Below are positions 37,590-49,273 of a DNA stretch of 64,000 bases, one piece after another (the stretch's first letter is position 1; each line of letters opens with the position of its first letter). This stretch comes from Monoplex corrugatus. Its lineage: Eukaryota > Mollusca > Gastropoda > Littorinimorpha > Ranellidae. The notes below the pieces were generated by a model that was not told the DNA's origin, did no database searches, and worked only from the letters and a program-made list of their open reading frames with translations. The DNA lies in the NCBI GenBank assembly GCA_030674185.1, contig CM060306.1, positions 40,214,483-40,278,482 of the forward strand. The letters are read 5' to 3'. A program made the translations under genes and the position numbers.

Positions 37590-39300
37590 TTTTTGAATTT
37601 TCGAGCCAGGCTTCACAAAACTTCTTTTCTTATATCTCTTCTTGATCCTCCATTCACAGGCGTCCCACTCACTAAATTTCAGCCAGCTTCGGAAACTGAT
37701 TGCCGACAACCTGAACTTGACTCCATACCTGCCTGTCTCTTTTCACAAACACTTCCCGAGCTTCTTCCATCCACAACGCACATCATGTTCTCTTTCCTCA
37801 CTGGATCTATATCATCTTCTCTCAAAAAAAGCCATTGTTCGACCTCTGCTAAAAAGAGTAATCTCGATCCTAACATTCTCAAAACTATCGTCTCGTCTCC
37901 ATTTTAGTGTTCCTTTCCAAGCTCCTTGAGTAGGTGCATTTGAAACAGCTGAATAATTATCTCTCAGCGAACAGTCTTTACCATTCTTTTCAGGAAGCTT
38001 ACCGTTCTGACCAGAGCACCAAAAACTGCTCTCGTTCACATATAAGAATGATTTGTTACTTTTGTCTGACTGTGGCCGAATTTTCCTACTCATTCATGTA
38101 GATCGTTTTTGCTGCTTTTGACACCATTGACCACCCCCACACACCTGTCTGGACTGGAGCACACATCTAATGTAATGCTCTCTCTTGGTTTTTGTAATAC
38201 TTGTCTGATTGCTTGTAGTCGGTAATGGTAAACAAGTCTAAATCCCAGACAGTTGAACTTGCATATGGAGTCCCCCAAGGTTCTGCACTAGGGCCTTCAC
38301 ACTCCACACCTCATCACTTGCTAATGTTTGTCAGTCAGCACATCAAATACCATTTCTTCGCTGAGACTCCCAGTTCTATAACAGTGCATCTTCTGAGAAT
38401 CTTTCAGCTCTTCTTTCCGAAGCCTCTGACTATTGAGATCCAGAACTGGATGATAATGAATTAGCTGCTGTCGAATGGAGATAAAACTGAAGCAATGCAA
38501 ATTGGCACAAGCTTTCCACAGGTTTGTTCTATCCAACTAGGTGACAACGCTATTGTTCTTTTCGATTCACTCAAGAACCTTGGAACCGTGAAATTTCTGT
38601 GCAAAAATTCAACACCCAGACATGTTAGTCTCGTAACAATCCGTTGCATGTTTTAGTTCTATTGCCGTTGTCTTTCAACTTCAGCAGCTTCTAACGCGTG
38701 CGACTTCTTTTATCCTGTTTCGCATTGATTATTGTAGCTCTTTGGTCCGTGGCTCACTTGGTTCTTCTGTTGCATGCCTTCAGTGTATTCAGAATTCCTT
38801 GGCCCGTCTTGCCCTTCGTAAAAAGAAGCATGATCATATCACTCCCTTGCATCGCTTTCTCCTCTGGTTGCCGGTTTTTCAAATAATTTCATATAAAATC
38901 AATACATTGTGCTACAATTGTATCAATGGTACTGCACTTATGTATCTTTGTGACCATCTCCCCCTGCCCGATCTCTTCGTTCTACTTCTGATACTAGTTG
39001 TTTACAAATTCCTCCATACAGATATTCCACAGTCAGTCACTGCTCTTAATGTGTCTTTCATACAACTGGAACGTCTTTCCCCAGTCTATTCGACAGTCAC
39101 ATAATCTGTCTTCCATCAAGTCTAACTTGAAGACATATCTTTTTGTCCAACAGTGATTTCTCCGTCTGTGTTCCCACCCTATGGACAACTCCCCTCCTGT
39201 CCTCTCCATCTCGGTTTCCGATTGCCTTATATCCTCCTTCTCCTCCATTCTTTTTCTTATTATCATATTAATATTGTCGTTGTTATTGTTATTAAATCAG
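37590..39300 (+). mobile_element. L2/CR1-like LINE, reverse transcriptase relic
   Basis: The plus strand encodes, in broken frames, most of a reverse transcriptase domain. It starts with a region reading LPELLPST near 37760. A GVPQGSALGP palm motif lies near 38266-38295. The catalytic FADD site is decayed to FAE plus a frameshift at 38357-38371. The C-terminal motifs SSVACLQ, RKKKHDHITPL and YLCDHLPLP lie at 38750-38970, and the last coding part is LKTYLF near 39125-39145. The 3' region extends to a (CT)n tract at 39305. Multiple stops and frameshifts show it is dead. Block C2 lacks it. Confidence 0.8.
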
Positions 39301-39303
39301 TCA

Positions 39304-39304
<1 letters not shown>

Positions 39305-39365
<61 letters not shown>

Positions 39366-39379
39366 GTGTGTGTCTCTCT

Positions 39380-39428
<49 letters not shown>

Positions 39429-39432
39429 TGTG
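39305..39432. repeat. (CT)n-(GT)n compound microsatellite at a LINE 3' end
   Basis: About 52 bp of CT, then mixed CTGT and GT. It begins where the LINE 3' region ends. Confidence 0.96.
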
Positions 39433-40215
39433 AACAAGTTTATTATTGAAGGCAGAACATCCTACATACATAGCAAAGACAAACTAGAAATTAACTTTAA
39501 AAGCATATGCATCTTTTTGCTTTTCAGATTTTTTTTAGTTATCTTTGACTGAAATGCGTCTGTTGAATCAATATTATTGTTCGAACTTATTTTTGGATCT
39601 TGAAAGAAAAAAACTCTTATTCCTGTCATCGAACCATTTTTAATGTTAAAAATATGAACCACGTAAAGACGTGTCGACAAGCAGGCGAAGACGCAGACAG
39701 ATAAACAGACAGAAAGAGCAAGATGTCAAAACCCATCGTACTCATAGATAGATGGAAGTTCAGACAGTTATTTCAGTTACATTAAACCATCAAAAATGGC
39801 ACAGAGAGAGAGAGAGAGAGAGAGGGGAGCTGCATGCAAACTTAATGTCTACAGACAGTTTAAATTAATCTGTGAACACTATTTCTAAACATTTTAGCAT
39901 CCACACAGCCGTCATTTATAGCTCTCAGCATAGCGTTTTTATTAGAACCACCGGGAAACTGTGAGGCAAACGAATGTTGCTTTTAAGGAAGATCATCAGA
40001 TATTCAGACAGTATCTGCATAATTGTTTCCAAAGAGCTGGTCTCACTGGGGAATTATAATTAGGAAAGCAGCTATAATATATTTGCCATGTAGTATGCGG
40101 CGAAAAGCTTCTACAGTCGATGGCCAAAATACCCAACCCCAAGACACAGGTATGTCAGATTCTGATCAGTGGACCCAACGGCAACAGAATTGGAACTGGC
40201 ATCGGAGTCTGGTTC

Positions 40216-40990
40216 CATTTCATCATCATCATCATGTGCCCTGCCGCATGGCGTTGGCGATCATAGCCCTCCATACGAATCTATCTCTTGTCACTACAAG
40301 TACATCTCCCACCCTGTCTGTCCTCAGCCACCCTGCAAGTCCGTGCAGTATTTTCTCCCTGGGTCTACCTGGTGTTTTTTCCCTCCAGCTTTCCTGTTGT
40401 GACCAGGTGCTGTTAATTCCCATTTTCTCATAAAATGTCCTGTAAATGTTGCTTGTCTTTTCCTTCTTTATTAATGATCTTCTTGTGTCTGCCTCCATCA
40501 AGACTGTCTCGTTTTTTTGTTTGTTTGGTTGTTTTTTTGTGTTGTTTTTTGTTGTTTTTTTTTTGCTGTCCATGAAACTCTCGACATTTTTCTTGGAAAC
40601 CAACTTTCAAATGCCTTAATTTTGTTCTGACTTTGCGTGTTGACTGTCCACGCCTCACAACCGTACAACAGTATCGGTTGTGTACAACATTCAAGAGCAG
40701 TCTTCCTGATGTTAATTGATAGGCTTTTGTTGGTAAGGACGTTTTTCATCTTCTTGAATGCTGTTTGGCTTGCCCGATTCTGCTGATTATTTCTGATGTT
40801 TAAACGTATCAGCCTGTCTCAGAGTTGTGCCATTTGCTGTTATTTTGCATGAGGGGATTTCTTGTTTTTTTGTTTTTTTAACTGATTACCATGACTTCAG
40901 TTTTCTTGCTATTTAGCTCCAGCCCTTTATTTTTGCTGTCTGTTTCTATTATATTCACACAGTTTCCATCTTTACTGAGGATTAAGCTTA
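40216..40990 (-). mobile_element. RTE-like LINE 3' part, copy 1
   Basis: On the minus strand the frames read NSKKTEVMVIS near 40890-40920, ITANGTTL near 40840-40860, LTNKSLSINIRKT near 40700-40740 and TQPILLYGCEAWTVN near 40640-40685. These continue to a MRQGT end at 40232-40246, then an (ATG)n tail at 40216-40230. This is the C-terminal half of an endonuclease-reverse transcriptase of RTE type (clade by memory). An A-rich expansion at 40506-40567 breaks the frame. The partner block lacks the element, so it inserted after the duplication of block C. Confidence 0.75.
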
Positions 40991-41482
40991 AGAGCCGCTT
41001 TTGCATGACGTCTGTGATAAGACAAACTGCATATGCCAGGCTGCATATGTTGTTGATTCACAAACTGCATATGTTGTTGTTGATTCACAAAAAAATTTTT
41101 CCTGCGCTGTCTTCTGATTATTTATATTTTTCATGTTGTACTTATGTTCTATTTGAGTTTGGAAATTTCTTTCTAATCCAGTGCAGACAGAAGTAAAATA
41201 ATAGGAAAGTATTGCATTATTTTTTTTCAGTGCATCATGATATATACATATGTAGCGCATACTCGATATTGTGATTCACGTTTCTACATTTTCTTTTCTT
41301 TTTATACATATACATATAATTTTTTTTGTTTTCATTCTTGGTCTGCAATTCCCACTTTCACTCGAACACTCGAGTGGCTTTTATCTATACAGCCTTTTTT
41401 ATACTACGCCATTGAAGCAGTCATACGCCATTTTCATGGGAGGGGAGGGGTGTATATGCTAGATGTTTTCGTGTTTCCATAA

Positions 41483-41625
41483 GCTGGGGGTTCAGGCACT
41501 TAGGTGAACTTGAGATCGGAAAAATCTCCGCCCTTTACCCATCATGTATGCAAGCAGGCTGAAATCCGGACTTCCCACCCAATTGGCAGACCGGTGTCCT
41601 AGCAAGTTGACTATCACGTCCACCT
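41483..41625 (-). mobile_element. SINE-1 fragment, inverted, with tRNA-like head
   Basis: 'gatcggaaaaatctccgccc' and 'ggttcaggcactta' match the left part of the SINE-1 body. On the minus strand a degenerate box-A-like TAGTCAACTTGCTAGGAC lies near 41600-41617 and a box-B-like GTCCGGATT near 41555. It is truncated after the body start. Confidence 0.65.
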
Positions 41626-41639
41626 CTTTCTCCGATTGG

Positions 41640-42900
41640 ATTTATTCGGTACGATGAGTATGAAAAGCAGATGACAAAACAGCATATTGCAGCTTTATTG
41701 CTTGGCCTTGAGAATTAAAACCAGAAGCTGCCGAATAGTTACAGTACTGTAAAATTCACTTCACATCAGCCAGCGTCTTATTCAGCATCTTATTACTTCA
41801 TCTGTTAATAATGAAACAAATCGATGGGCTAAAACCAGAGCCAGTTGTCTCACAGATAATCGGTTTTGTAATTTTCTTGTTACTGATATCATAATAATTA
41901 ATATCCTCGTCTATCTACATTCTAGACGGTTTATGAAAATTAAGATAGCTCTGTACTGGTTGCTTATGATTTGTTTTGCCTCAAAGTGCTTTGCCAGTTC
42001 TGTTCGGAAGGAGAACCGTGTACATTCAGCTGCAATGGAGACAGACAAACTCGTAATGCTACTTTCCTAGAAGCAGAACAAATTGCACTATTTCAGTGTC
42101 AGAAAATTGTTGAGCCAAAACAATTTTCTAAGTGTACACAAGCATTACATCCTTGTTTTTCATTTTACAGAGCATGAAGGTTTTATTTAGATATCTAGGT
42201 TCTTTTTTTTATATACTCATGTTGAAAACCTCAACTGGGCTTATCTTAAAATGGCTAAAAACAGTTAATTGGTTCTGGTTTCAAGCCATCAAAACTCAAC
42301 TGTTGGTTAATGGTATTTGTCACTATATTACCCTGTCCTTCTTCCTCAAAACTCAAGTTAAGCAGGCTTAGCGAAACTACTCGAGCCTGGTTGTAGCTTT
42401 TTGAGTAACAACATAAGGTAGGCTATATGACTTTTACTCATCAGTGTCATGGAAAGCTTGATTTTTTTAACAGAAAAATAAGGCAATGCTGTCATCATTC
42501 TCTGAGTGCCTTTTTCAGAATTTTTATTGATATACATATTTTGTAAATACTTTTCAGTGCCACACTTAATCATCAGCTTTTCAACATAAAAGAATATGAG
42601 TTCATATTATACTGATGTGAATCCTTTCTCACAAAGTTGGTTTCAATAGCATACAGTTGGTTTCAATAACATATTTTTCTTTTTGAAATTCTAATTTATG
42701 AATAGAAGCTAGTCTTTTCACAAACACACATACACCCCTCCCCACAACCCCCTCCCTCACACAGAAAGAATCAGTCAAGAAATAGACTTGCAAATTGTTT
42801 TCATACACACTTAATTTTCCAGCATGAGACAAACAGGGAATTGATCTGTAATTCATGCAATCAAATAACTTTTTCCTCCAATTTGAAGTCGATCTCCATT
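41640..42900. other. Middle of block C1, no gene seen
   Basis: The frame at 41971-42177 has several cysteines but no domain I recognise. A 20-bp tandem duplication (AGTTGGTTTCAATAGCATAC and a one- or two-base variant) lies at 42635-42674. Confidence 0.45.
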
Positions 42901-43789
42901 CTGTAGATATCGTGCTATGAATGAGAGGTTACGAAGAACCTGCTCCTTATCTCTTAGAGCTCACATTGAACAAGTTAACAACTCATGTTTACATAGCAAA
43001 AAAAATCCTGCTGACAGATCAGAGAACTATAAGATTGATGATTTGAAGAAAAGTCCGAAGAGCGACAAAGTTAGCTGTTGGAAGAGAGAGACAGGACGCA
43101 AAAGAAAAATGTAAAACATATATACGGAGAAGGAATGTTGAAATGTAGGGATACCGATCATAAATCTTGTCAAGCATGCAAACTTTTGATGTCATTCCTG
43201 ACAGAGATCATCATCCTATTCAGAAAGGCCGTCTCAATCAATGTGTTTTTAAAACTAGAAGAATTTACGATGTCGCGAGTAAAGTTCAACTAAAGATATA
43301 AGATGGATGGGGATAGAAATAAGCAGGAAAAGAATGATTCTGCAATGTGGTTAAAAATGCCAATAATTCCTTCTTTTACATTTTCGTCAGATTTTATTCT
43401 TTTCCTTGATATTGCCAGCGATTTATACTGATGTCAGCGCGCCATTATATAATGTGACAATAAGAAATGTTGAATCGTATTTATAATTATGACCCGAGGT
43501 GGAACTAACTCACTGTAAATAAAACAGTACATACTTCATGACCCCTTGTTAATTTTCTTTACTTGCGCATGGGGCGTTGGGTGAAACGAACTGAAACATC
43601 GATAATTGTGACATAATATGTCCAGAACATGACCCAAATGTGTAAATGTGTGTTTTATTTTTAAGCTGTTTCAAAAATGGCCCCGAAATATTGAGGAACG
43701 ACATGAAGTAAATACCAACACAAGAAAGCCACCGAATTGAAACACCATGATTGCTCATATCAGACTATAAATTCACGATCCACATTTGA

Positions 43790-44025
43790 TCATTTGATTC
43801 CATTCAGACATATTGGACAATGTTTTTAGAAACAAAAATGAATCCTAACGGGTATTTGGTATAACAAGACAATACAAGACAAGGCAGTGCAAGGCAAGGG
43901 AAAAGGGCAAGGCAAGGCAAGGCAAGGCAAGGCAAGGCAAGGCAAGGCAAGGCAAGGCAAGGCAAGGCGTGTTATGTCTCGTCTCGTCTTGTTAAATTGA
44001 ATTCGTGCTTTGGTTTATTTTTTGA
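43790..44025 (-). mobile_element. Interspersed repeat R2, 3' end, with internal GGCAA expansion
   Basis: The minus strand matches the right end of R2 at 59120-59220: a 'cgaattcgtgctt' segment, a 'ttgtcttgt' segment, and 'taccaaatacccgtt' against 'tatcaaatacgcgtt'. The CAAGACAAGG stretch inside has grown into a (GGCAA)n array at 43906-43968. Confidence 0.55.
43906..43968. repeat. (GGCAA)n pentanucleotide array
   Basis: About 12-13 perfect GGCAA units. It lies inside an R2 copy, at the place where other copies have CAAGACAAGA-type sequence, so its origin can be traced. Confidence 0.96.
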
Positions 44026-44299
44026 ATATTTTTGGTTTCTATTTACTTGAACGCTGGCAATCACTTAGATTAATGTTTTTAAACGTTTTTGTTCCGTCAG
44101 TTTTTATTCCAACAATGACCAACAGCGTACAAACAGAAAATATTAACAGCATAAACAAATATCGTAACGGGAATTAATGTAAGACAGAGATTGTCTAGCT
44201 TGAATGTTCATGTGTGTGGCATATAGTGGAGAAAACAATCTGTAATAAGCCAAAAGATCCAGTTCCATTCGCAGTCGAAAAATGATCCCCCCCATCCCC

Positions 44300-44520
44300 A
44301 CCCCTTCACAAGACCTTGAGTGGTATATGTGTGCCATTCTTTCGGATTATATGATACGCAAGGGATAATATGATATGCGAGTGCTAACCGCACGTAACGA
44401 TCCCACGGCAACAACAAAATTGTCCCTAGCAAAATTGTGTCGAAAAATCTGCTGTCACGCGTAAAAACAAAACAAAACAAACAAAACAACAAACAAACAA
44501 ACACAAACAACCCAAGTATA
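44300..44520 (+). mobile_element. SINE-2 copy with A-rich tail
   Basis: 'gaccttgagtggt', 'cattctttcggat', 'aaccgcacgtaacgatccca', 'cggcaacaacaaaattgtcc' and 'agcaaaattgtgtcgaaaaa' match the SINE-2 body in order. The tail is an AAAC/CAAA stretch at 44465-44505. This is the best preserved SINE-2 body in the window. Confidence 0.75.
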
Positions 44521-44619
44521 AAAAAAAAAATTGCACCGTTCTCTAGTGACGTGCTTTCCCAAGGGAGAGTATTCTGTATGTCATGCTGAAAAAATCCCTA
44601 ATGACAAAATGAAATAATT

Positions 44620-45015
44620 ATCAAGTACATTCATAGTGCGCCTGACTATGCTCTAAACACTTACAATTCTACAATGCAAAAGTAAATGAAAGTATAATGA
44701 AACATATATTCACTATGTTTACCGATTAACATCACGCACACACTCTCAGTGATATCCATACACAACATACAAGAACGCACAAAACAGGATGGGATTGGGT
44801 GAGTATAAACACGTCAATTAAATCTGAAGGGTTCACGGAAAAGGTGGACTTGAAGTTGTGTCATAAAAGAGGCAGGGTTAGGCAAATTTCTCCGATCAGA
44901 GGGCAGGTAATTCCACAGAAAAGGTCCAGAAATGGGCAAAAGATCGGAAAGCATGAGTCTTGCGTCTGTATCAAGGGATTTTGAATAGCAGAGTATCAAA
45001 AGAAGAGAGAAGAAT
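44620..45015 (-). mobile_element. L2/CR1-like LINE 3' part, second copy
   Basis: It is colinear with 31740-32120. Shared landmarks include 'cacacactctcagt', 'ggttaggcaaatttc' and 'gatcggaaagcatgagtctt'. The minus frame reads SLDTDARLMLSDLLP and NLPNP, the end of the LINE protein. It ends near 44620 without a clear tail and is truncated on its 5' side near 45015. Confidence 0.75.
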
Positions 45016-45424
45016 GGTCTTATCCGAAACATTGAAATCCATACCAAAACAATGAAACTGAGCACACATGAACAACATCCCACCTCAAACATGCAGTGAA
45101 TGAAAATATTAACAGATGTATACATGAAAAGGCATACACGGGAAATGAGTAAACACGCTATTATTTGGAAACAAACTGTTTGCAGAGGCAAAGTATGCTG
45201 CATAAACAATCCGTACTAAGCCTCGGATGGTATGACAGCCACTTCTTTTTAAACATTATCTTAGAGTCCACATTTGTTTTGCGCTGTATTCTTTATCTTT
45301 TGCATTGTAAGAAAAAACATTTTTTCCAAGTGACCATGTTGGTAATATCTTGTAAAATTTGCCTTTGTAAATACACTTTTTTCAAAAAAAGAAAACTGTT
45401 GCATAAAGTACAAAACGTATATAT

Positions 45425-46078
45425 ATTTTCTGAAATCCCCTCATGCAAAATAACAGCAAACGGCACAACCTTGAGACAGTTTGATAAGTTTAGATACCTG
45501 GGAACGATCATTTCACCAGATGGCAGCTGCAAGTCAGAAATAGCCAGCAGAATCGGCCAAGCCAAAACAACATTCAAGAAGATGAAAAGCATTCTTACCA
45601 ACAAATGCCTATCAATTAACATCAGGAAGAGAGTTCTTGAATGTTATATAGAACCAATACTGTTGTGCGGTTGCGAGGAGTGGACAGTCAACAAGCAAAG
45701 CCAGAACAAAATTGAGGCAGCCGAGATGTGGTTTCTAAGAAGATTGTTGAGAGTTCCATGGACAGCAAAGAAAACAAACGAGACAGTCTTGATGGAGGCA
45801 GACACAAGTAGATCATTCATAAGGAAGATTAGGAAAAGGCAGGCAACATTCATAGGCCATTTTATGAGGAAAGGGGAATTGGAACACCTGGTCACAACGG
45901 GAAAGCTGGAGGGAAGGAGAGCACCGGGTAAACCCAGGAAGAAGATGCTAGACGGACTTGCAGAGTGGCTGAAGACAAAAAGGGTGGAAGAGATGCTTGA
46001 GGCAACAAGAGATAGAGACAGATGGAAGTCAATAATCGCCAACGCCATGCGGCAAGGCACCTGATGATGATGATGGTA
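45425..46078 (+). mobile_element. RTE-like LINE C-terminal half with open frame, copy 2
   Basis: An uninterrupted frame from about 45425 to the stop at 46062-46064 encodes about 210 residues of the C-terminal reverse transcriptase and connection region. It includes ITANGTTLRQFDKFRYLGT, LTNKCLSINIRKRVLECY, PILLCGCEEWTVNKQSQ, RLLRVPWTAKKTNETVL, GHFMRKGELEHLVT and a MRQGT end. A (TGA)n tail follows at 46062-46077. It is 5'-truncated near 45425, so it has no polymerase active site and cannot move by itself. The frame continues upstream to 45165 through unrelated sequence. It belongs to the same family as 40216-40990. The lack of stops suggests it is younger than the other LINE relics here. Confidence 0.82.
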
Positions 46079-46094
46079 TATATTTTCATCTACC

Positions 46095-46390
46095 CGAACA
46101 TACACACACGCACACACACACACGCACGCATGCCACACACACACACGCGCGCGCGCGCGAGCGCGCATACAACACACACACACGCACGCACGCACGCACG
46201 CACACATACTCTCTCTCACTCTGTGCGTGTGTGTGTGTAGACAGACAGACAGATAGATAGATAGATAGACAGATAGATAGATAGATAGAGAGATAGATAG
46301 ACAGACAGATAGATAGATAGATAGATAGGTAGGTAGGTAGGTAGGTAGGTAGGTAGGTAGGTAGTAGATTGGTAGGTAGGTAGATAGAAT
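46095..46390. repeat. (CA)n/(CG)n, (ATAG)n and (GGTA)n arrays
   Basis: CA with CGCG breaks (46100-46205), GT (46222-46237), ATAG/ACAG (46238-46326) and GGTA (46327-46386). The array starts just after the tail of the RTE-like LINE. Confidence 0.95.
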
Positions 46391-46539
46391 GAATAGTTTG
46401 AACCATTCCATCAGTTTTTCAGAAGAGATACTGAGAAAGAAAAGAAACGGATTAAACATAATTATGTACGGAATTCTTTCATGAAGGCAACAGAGAGTAG
46501 ATACACCAACAAAAATGGCTGATGGTTACTTTGGATTAG

Positions 46540-46850
46540 TGGGTAAACGGTATTCCTGTCGTGTATACGACTGGTGTGAATAATATCTGCGGACAGAAGA
46601 TCGGACAAAGTCATGATTAGAAAGGGAAAGCGCTGGGGTCAACAGAATCGGAGGAGAGCATCTTTATGAGTGAGCCATCACGTCAGTCAAATCATCCTGT
46701 TTACAACCTCAGTATTTGTTAAGCTTTGGCAGCTAATTTGACGATACTGTATTAACTTAGGTTGAAGTCAGAATGCCAAAATGTTTATATCCACAGGCTT
46801 TTCTCAACGTTCTTCTAGCATGAGATGAGAGACAGGGTTTGCACAAAAAA
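46540..46850 (-). mobile_element. Interspersed repeat R1, copy 2
   Basis: Inverted relative to copy 1 at 11385-11860. Landmarks are 'atcctgtttac', 'ggacagaagatcgg', 'acatttt' preceding 'tatccacaggctttt', and 'aacgttctt'. It is the most diverged of the three R1 copies. Confidence 0.65.
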
Positions 46851-47048
46851 AACCAAAAAAAAAACCCAGGAGATGTACAGCTTGATAGCTTACGGATAAA
46901 GTATTTTATTAACGTCAACGTTTGACTTGGATGAAACGTGTTGTTATATAACTGTCGATAAGTCTACAGCATCCTAATTCATGATCTTTTATCCATTTTT
47001 CTCTCTATTACTCTCTTCACAACTGTAAAAGGCAACGTTATAGAAGTT

Positions 47049-47064
47049 TCTCTCTCTCTCTCTC

Positions 47065-47123
<59 letters not shown>

Positions 47124-47145
47124 GTGTGGCGCGCGCGCGTGCGTA
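47049..47145. repeat. (CT)n and (CTGT)n tract with GCGCGC end
   Basis: CT, then about eight CTGT units, then CT, ending in GGCGCGCGCGTGCG. Confidence 0.95.
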
Positions 47146-47164
47146 GTGCGTGTGTGCATGCGCA

Positions 47165-47337
47165 TACACATGAAAGGTGTTTAACCACTAACAAATCTGC
47201 ACATGTATTGACGTGGGAGATGGGAAACATTTCCACCCTTCGCCCACAAAGCTGAGGTACCCAGGCAGGACCAAACCCAGATCTTCCAGTTGTAAGTCAA
47301 CGTCTTACCAGCTGCACTATCACGCACGTTGAAAATC
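47165..47337 (-). mobile_element. SINE-1, inverted, with tRNA-like head
   Basis: 'tctgcacatgtattgacgtg', 'ggagatgggaaacatttcca' and 'cccttcgcccac' match the left half of SINE-1. The minus-strand head contains a box-A-like TAGTGCAGCTGGTAAGAC at 47308-47325 and a box-B-like GGGTTTGGTCC at 47270-47280, at normal tRNA spacing. This is the clearest evidence that SINE-1 is tRNA-derived. Confidence 0.72.
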
Positions 47338-47359
47338 AAAATTCGATGTTTCATGCTGG

Positions 47360-47362
<3 letters not shown>

Positions 47363-47429
<67 letters not shown>

Positions 47430-47458
47430 TGTGTGTGTGTGTACGGGGGGGGGGGGGT
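47363..47458. repeat. (GT)n tract with a poly(G) run
   Basis: About 80 bp of GT, then TACG followed by about 12 G. It touches the head of the SINE-1 copy. Confidence 0.96.
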
Positions 47459-47679
47459 GAGTTTTGCTTAAACACAGAGGTATTGTTTCGAGAGGTAGCA
47501 CCTTGGCTGCAAATCATCAATGAAAAATAATTTGAATCATACTCGTCAAAACAAATCTTTCCATTACTGAATATAAAGATTGTCCATCTGTTACAGAGTC
47601 TGAACGGAGCATGTGAAACAAATCTCACGAGTTTGTGAACAATTATGAAATAGCAAAACGTTTTCAAGTCCTTGTTTAC

Positions 47680-47680
<1 letters not shown>

Positions 47681-47776
<96 letters not shown>

Positions 47777-47805
47777 GTATGCATGCAGAGAGAGGGGGGA
47801 GAGAG

Positions 47806-47852
<47 letters not shown>

Positions 47853-47967
47853 CTCAGGAGGCACGCGCACACAAACGCACCCACACACACACACATGCGT
47901 ATACACACACACACACACGAACATCCGCGTACGCACACACGTGCACGTGCACACACATTCACACACA

Positions 47968-48006
<39 letters not shown>

Positions 48007-48011
48007 GCACG

Positions 48012-48077
<66 letters not shown>
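47681..48077. repeat. (CA)n-(GA)n-(CA)n compound array
   Basis: CA of about 95 bp, GA with GGGG slips (47787-47849), then about 215 bp of CA with CG-rich breaks. It ends just left of block C2. Confidence 0.97.
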
Positions 48078-48078
<1 letters not shown>

Positions 48079-48444
48079 CGCTTTGTTTAGGTTAGAACTA
48101 AATCTTTTTTTTCAAGAAGGCATAACAACACTGACGTAAAAAGCTAAGAGACCGACTTAGGAGGAATTTTTTCGTTTGATATACTGCAGGCATCCGATTT
48201 AGTGACGTTATCTCCAAACCAAAAGAGTCATTGATCTAACGAATTATTTGTCTTGTTACACAAGACTGTGGGAGCACGATAGGAAACTGATACCAGTTGT
48301 CAGTAAGTCTTATCAGGTTTCCTTCTCTTCAGCTGCATGCAGATCCCAACTTTTTTATTCTTCTTTTTTTGAATGTCAAACAGCACACCATTGTTCAGTT
48401 AATAAAAAATCAATGTATACATTGAAATTTTTTTTAATTTATTG

Positions 48445-48656
48445 ATCTGTCTCTTGTCTCTCTTTTTTTCTGTCTCTGTCTCTCTGTCTCTGTTTGTCTC
48501 TCTGTGTCTGTCTCTCTCTTTGTGTCTGTCTCTTTGTGTCTGTCTCTGTCTCACTCTGTCTATGTCTGTCTCTATCTCTGTCTCTATCTCTCTCTGTCTC
48601 TCTCAGTCTCTCTCTCTTTGTCTGTCTGTCTGTCTCTCTCTCTGTCTCTGTCTCAG
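48445..48656. repeat. (CT/CTGT/CTTTGTGT)n pyrimidine array
   Basis: An impure CT array four times longer than its counterpart in C1. Confidence 0.95.
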
Positions 48657-49082
48657 GTATGTATACGTGCATGTGTAAAGATATGCCCGCACGCACATAC
48701 TCTATCACAGTTTCTTTCTGTCATACTTTGTCTGTCTGCCTGAGGTTTTCTGTCTCTCTCTTTTTCTGTTTCATAATTCGATTACACTATAACTAGTATA
48801 AGTAGATAGAATATACCTTTATAAATGTCACACGTGCATGCATGTATTCGAAGAGAAAGCTAGACCTTGACCTAAAAAGTTTACCTTTCATCATCATTAA
48901 AAAATCAGTCAGTTTGTATCTTTGACTGTCACAGTGCTATCAGTGAGTCTGTTTCTGTCTTGCTCGCTTGCTCTCCTTCTGTGTTTTACTCTGTCTCGTA
49001 CCGTTTCTCTGTCTGTCTCTTTCTCTATCCCTCCCTCCGTAACTGTCTGTCTGTCTCTCTATCTCTCTGGGTCTGTCACGCT

Positions 49083-49138
<56 letters not shown>

Positions 49139-49273
49139 CTGTCGGTCTCTCTCTTTCTGTCGGTCTCTCTCTTTCTGTCGGTCTCTCTCCCTTTCTGTTG
49201 GTCTCTCTGTCTGTCGCTCTCTCTCTCTCTCTCTGTTGCTATCTGTCTGTCTCTCTGTCTCTGTCTCTCTCTT
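49083..49273. repeat. (CT)n array with a CTCTTTCTGTCGGT sub-repeat
   Basis: About 50 bp of CT, then three to four copies of a unit of about 18-20 bp, CTGTCGGTCTCTCTCTTT, at 49138-49205, then CT/CTGT. Confidence 0.95.

Larger units (their letters stand above)
36940..43370 (+). repeat. Paralogous block C, copy 1
   Basis: This block is homologous, in the same orientation, to 48110-54500. Anchors in order are 37020-37260 with 48180-48420 (containing 'gcacgataggaaac' in both), 39690-40200 with 49750-50320 (containing 'gtccacacagc' or 'atccacacagc'), 41770 with 53360 and 42940-43290 with 54050-54390 (containing 'aacttttgatgt'). Two LINEs inserted here, at 37590-39300 and 40216-40990, are missing from the partner. 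Confidence 0.83.

Noticed and set aside
41971..42177. Small cysteine-rich secreted peptide, as found in some snail venoms
   Set aside because: There is no signal peptide, no conotoxin-like cysteine framework and no conserved counterpart in C2. The frame is most likely chance.
45165..45425. N-terminal part of the 299-codon frame as part of the LINE protein
   Set aside because: The residues before about 45425 do not resemble LINE sequence, and copy 1 of the same family shows different sequence there. The LINE is truncated and the frame is open upstream by chance.
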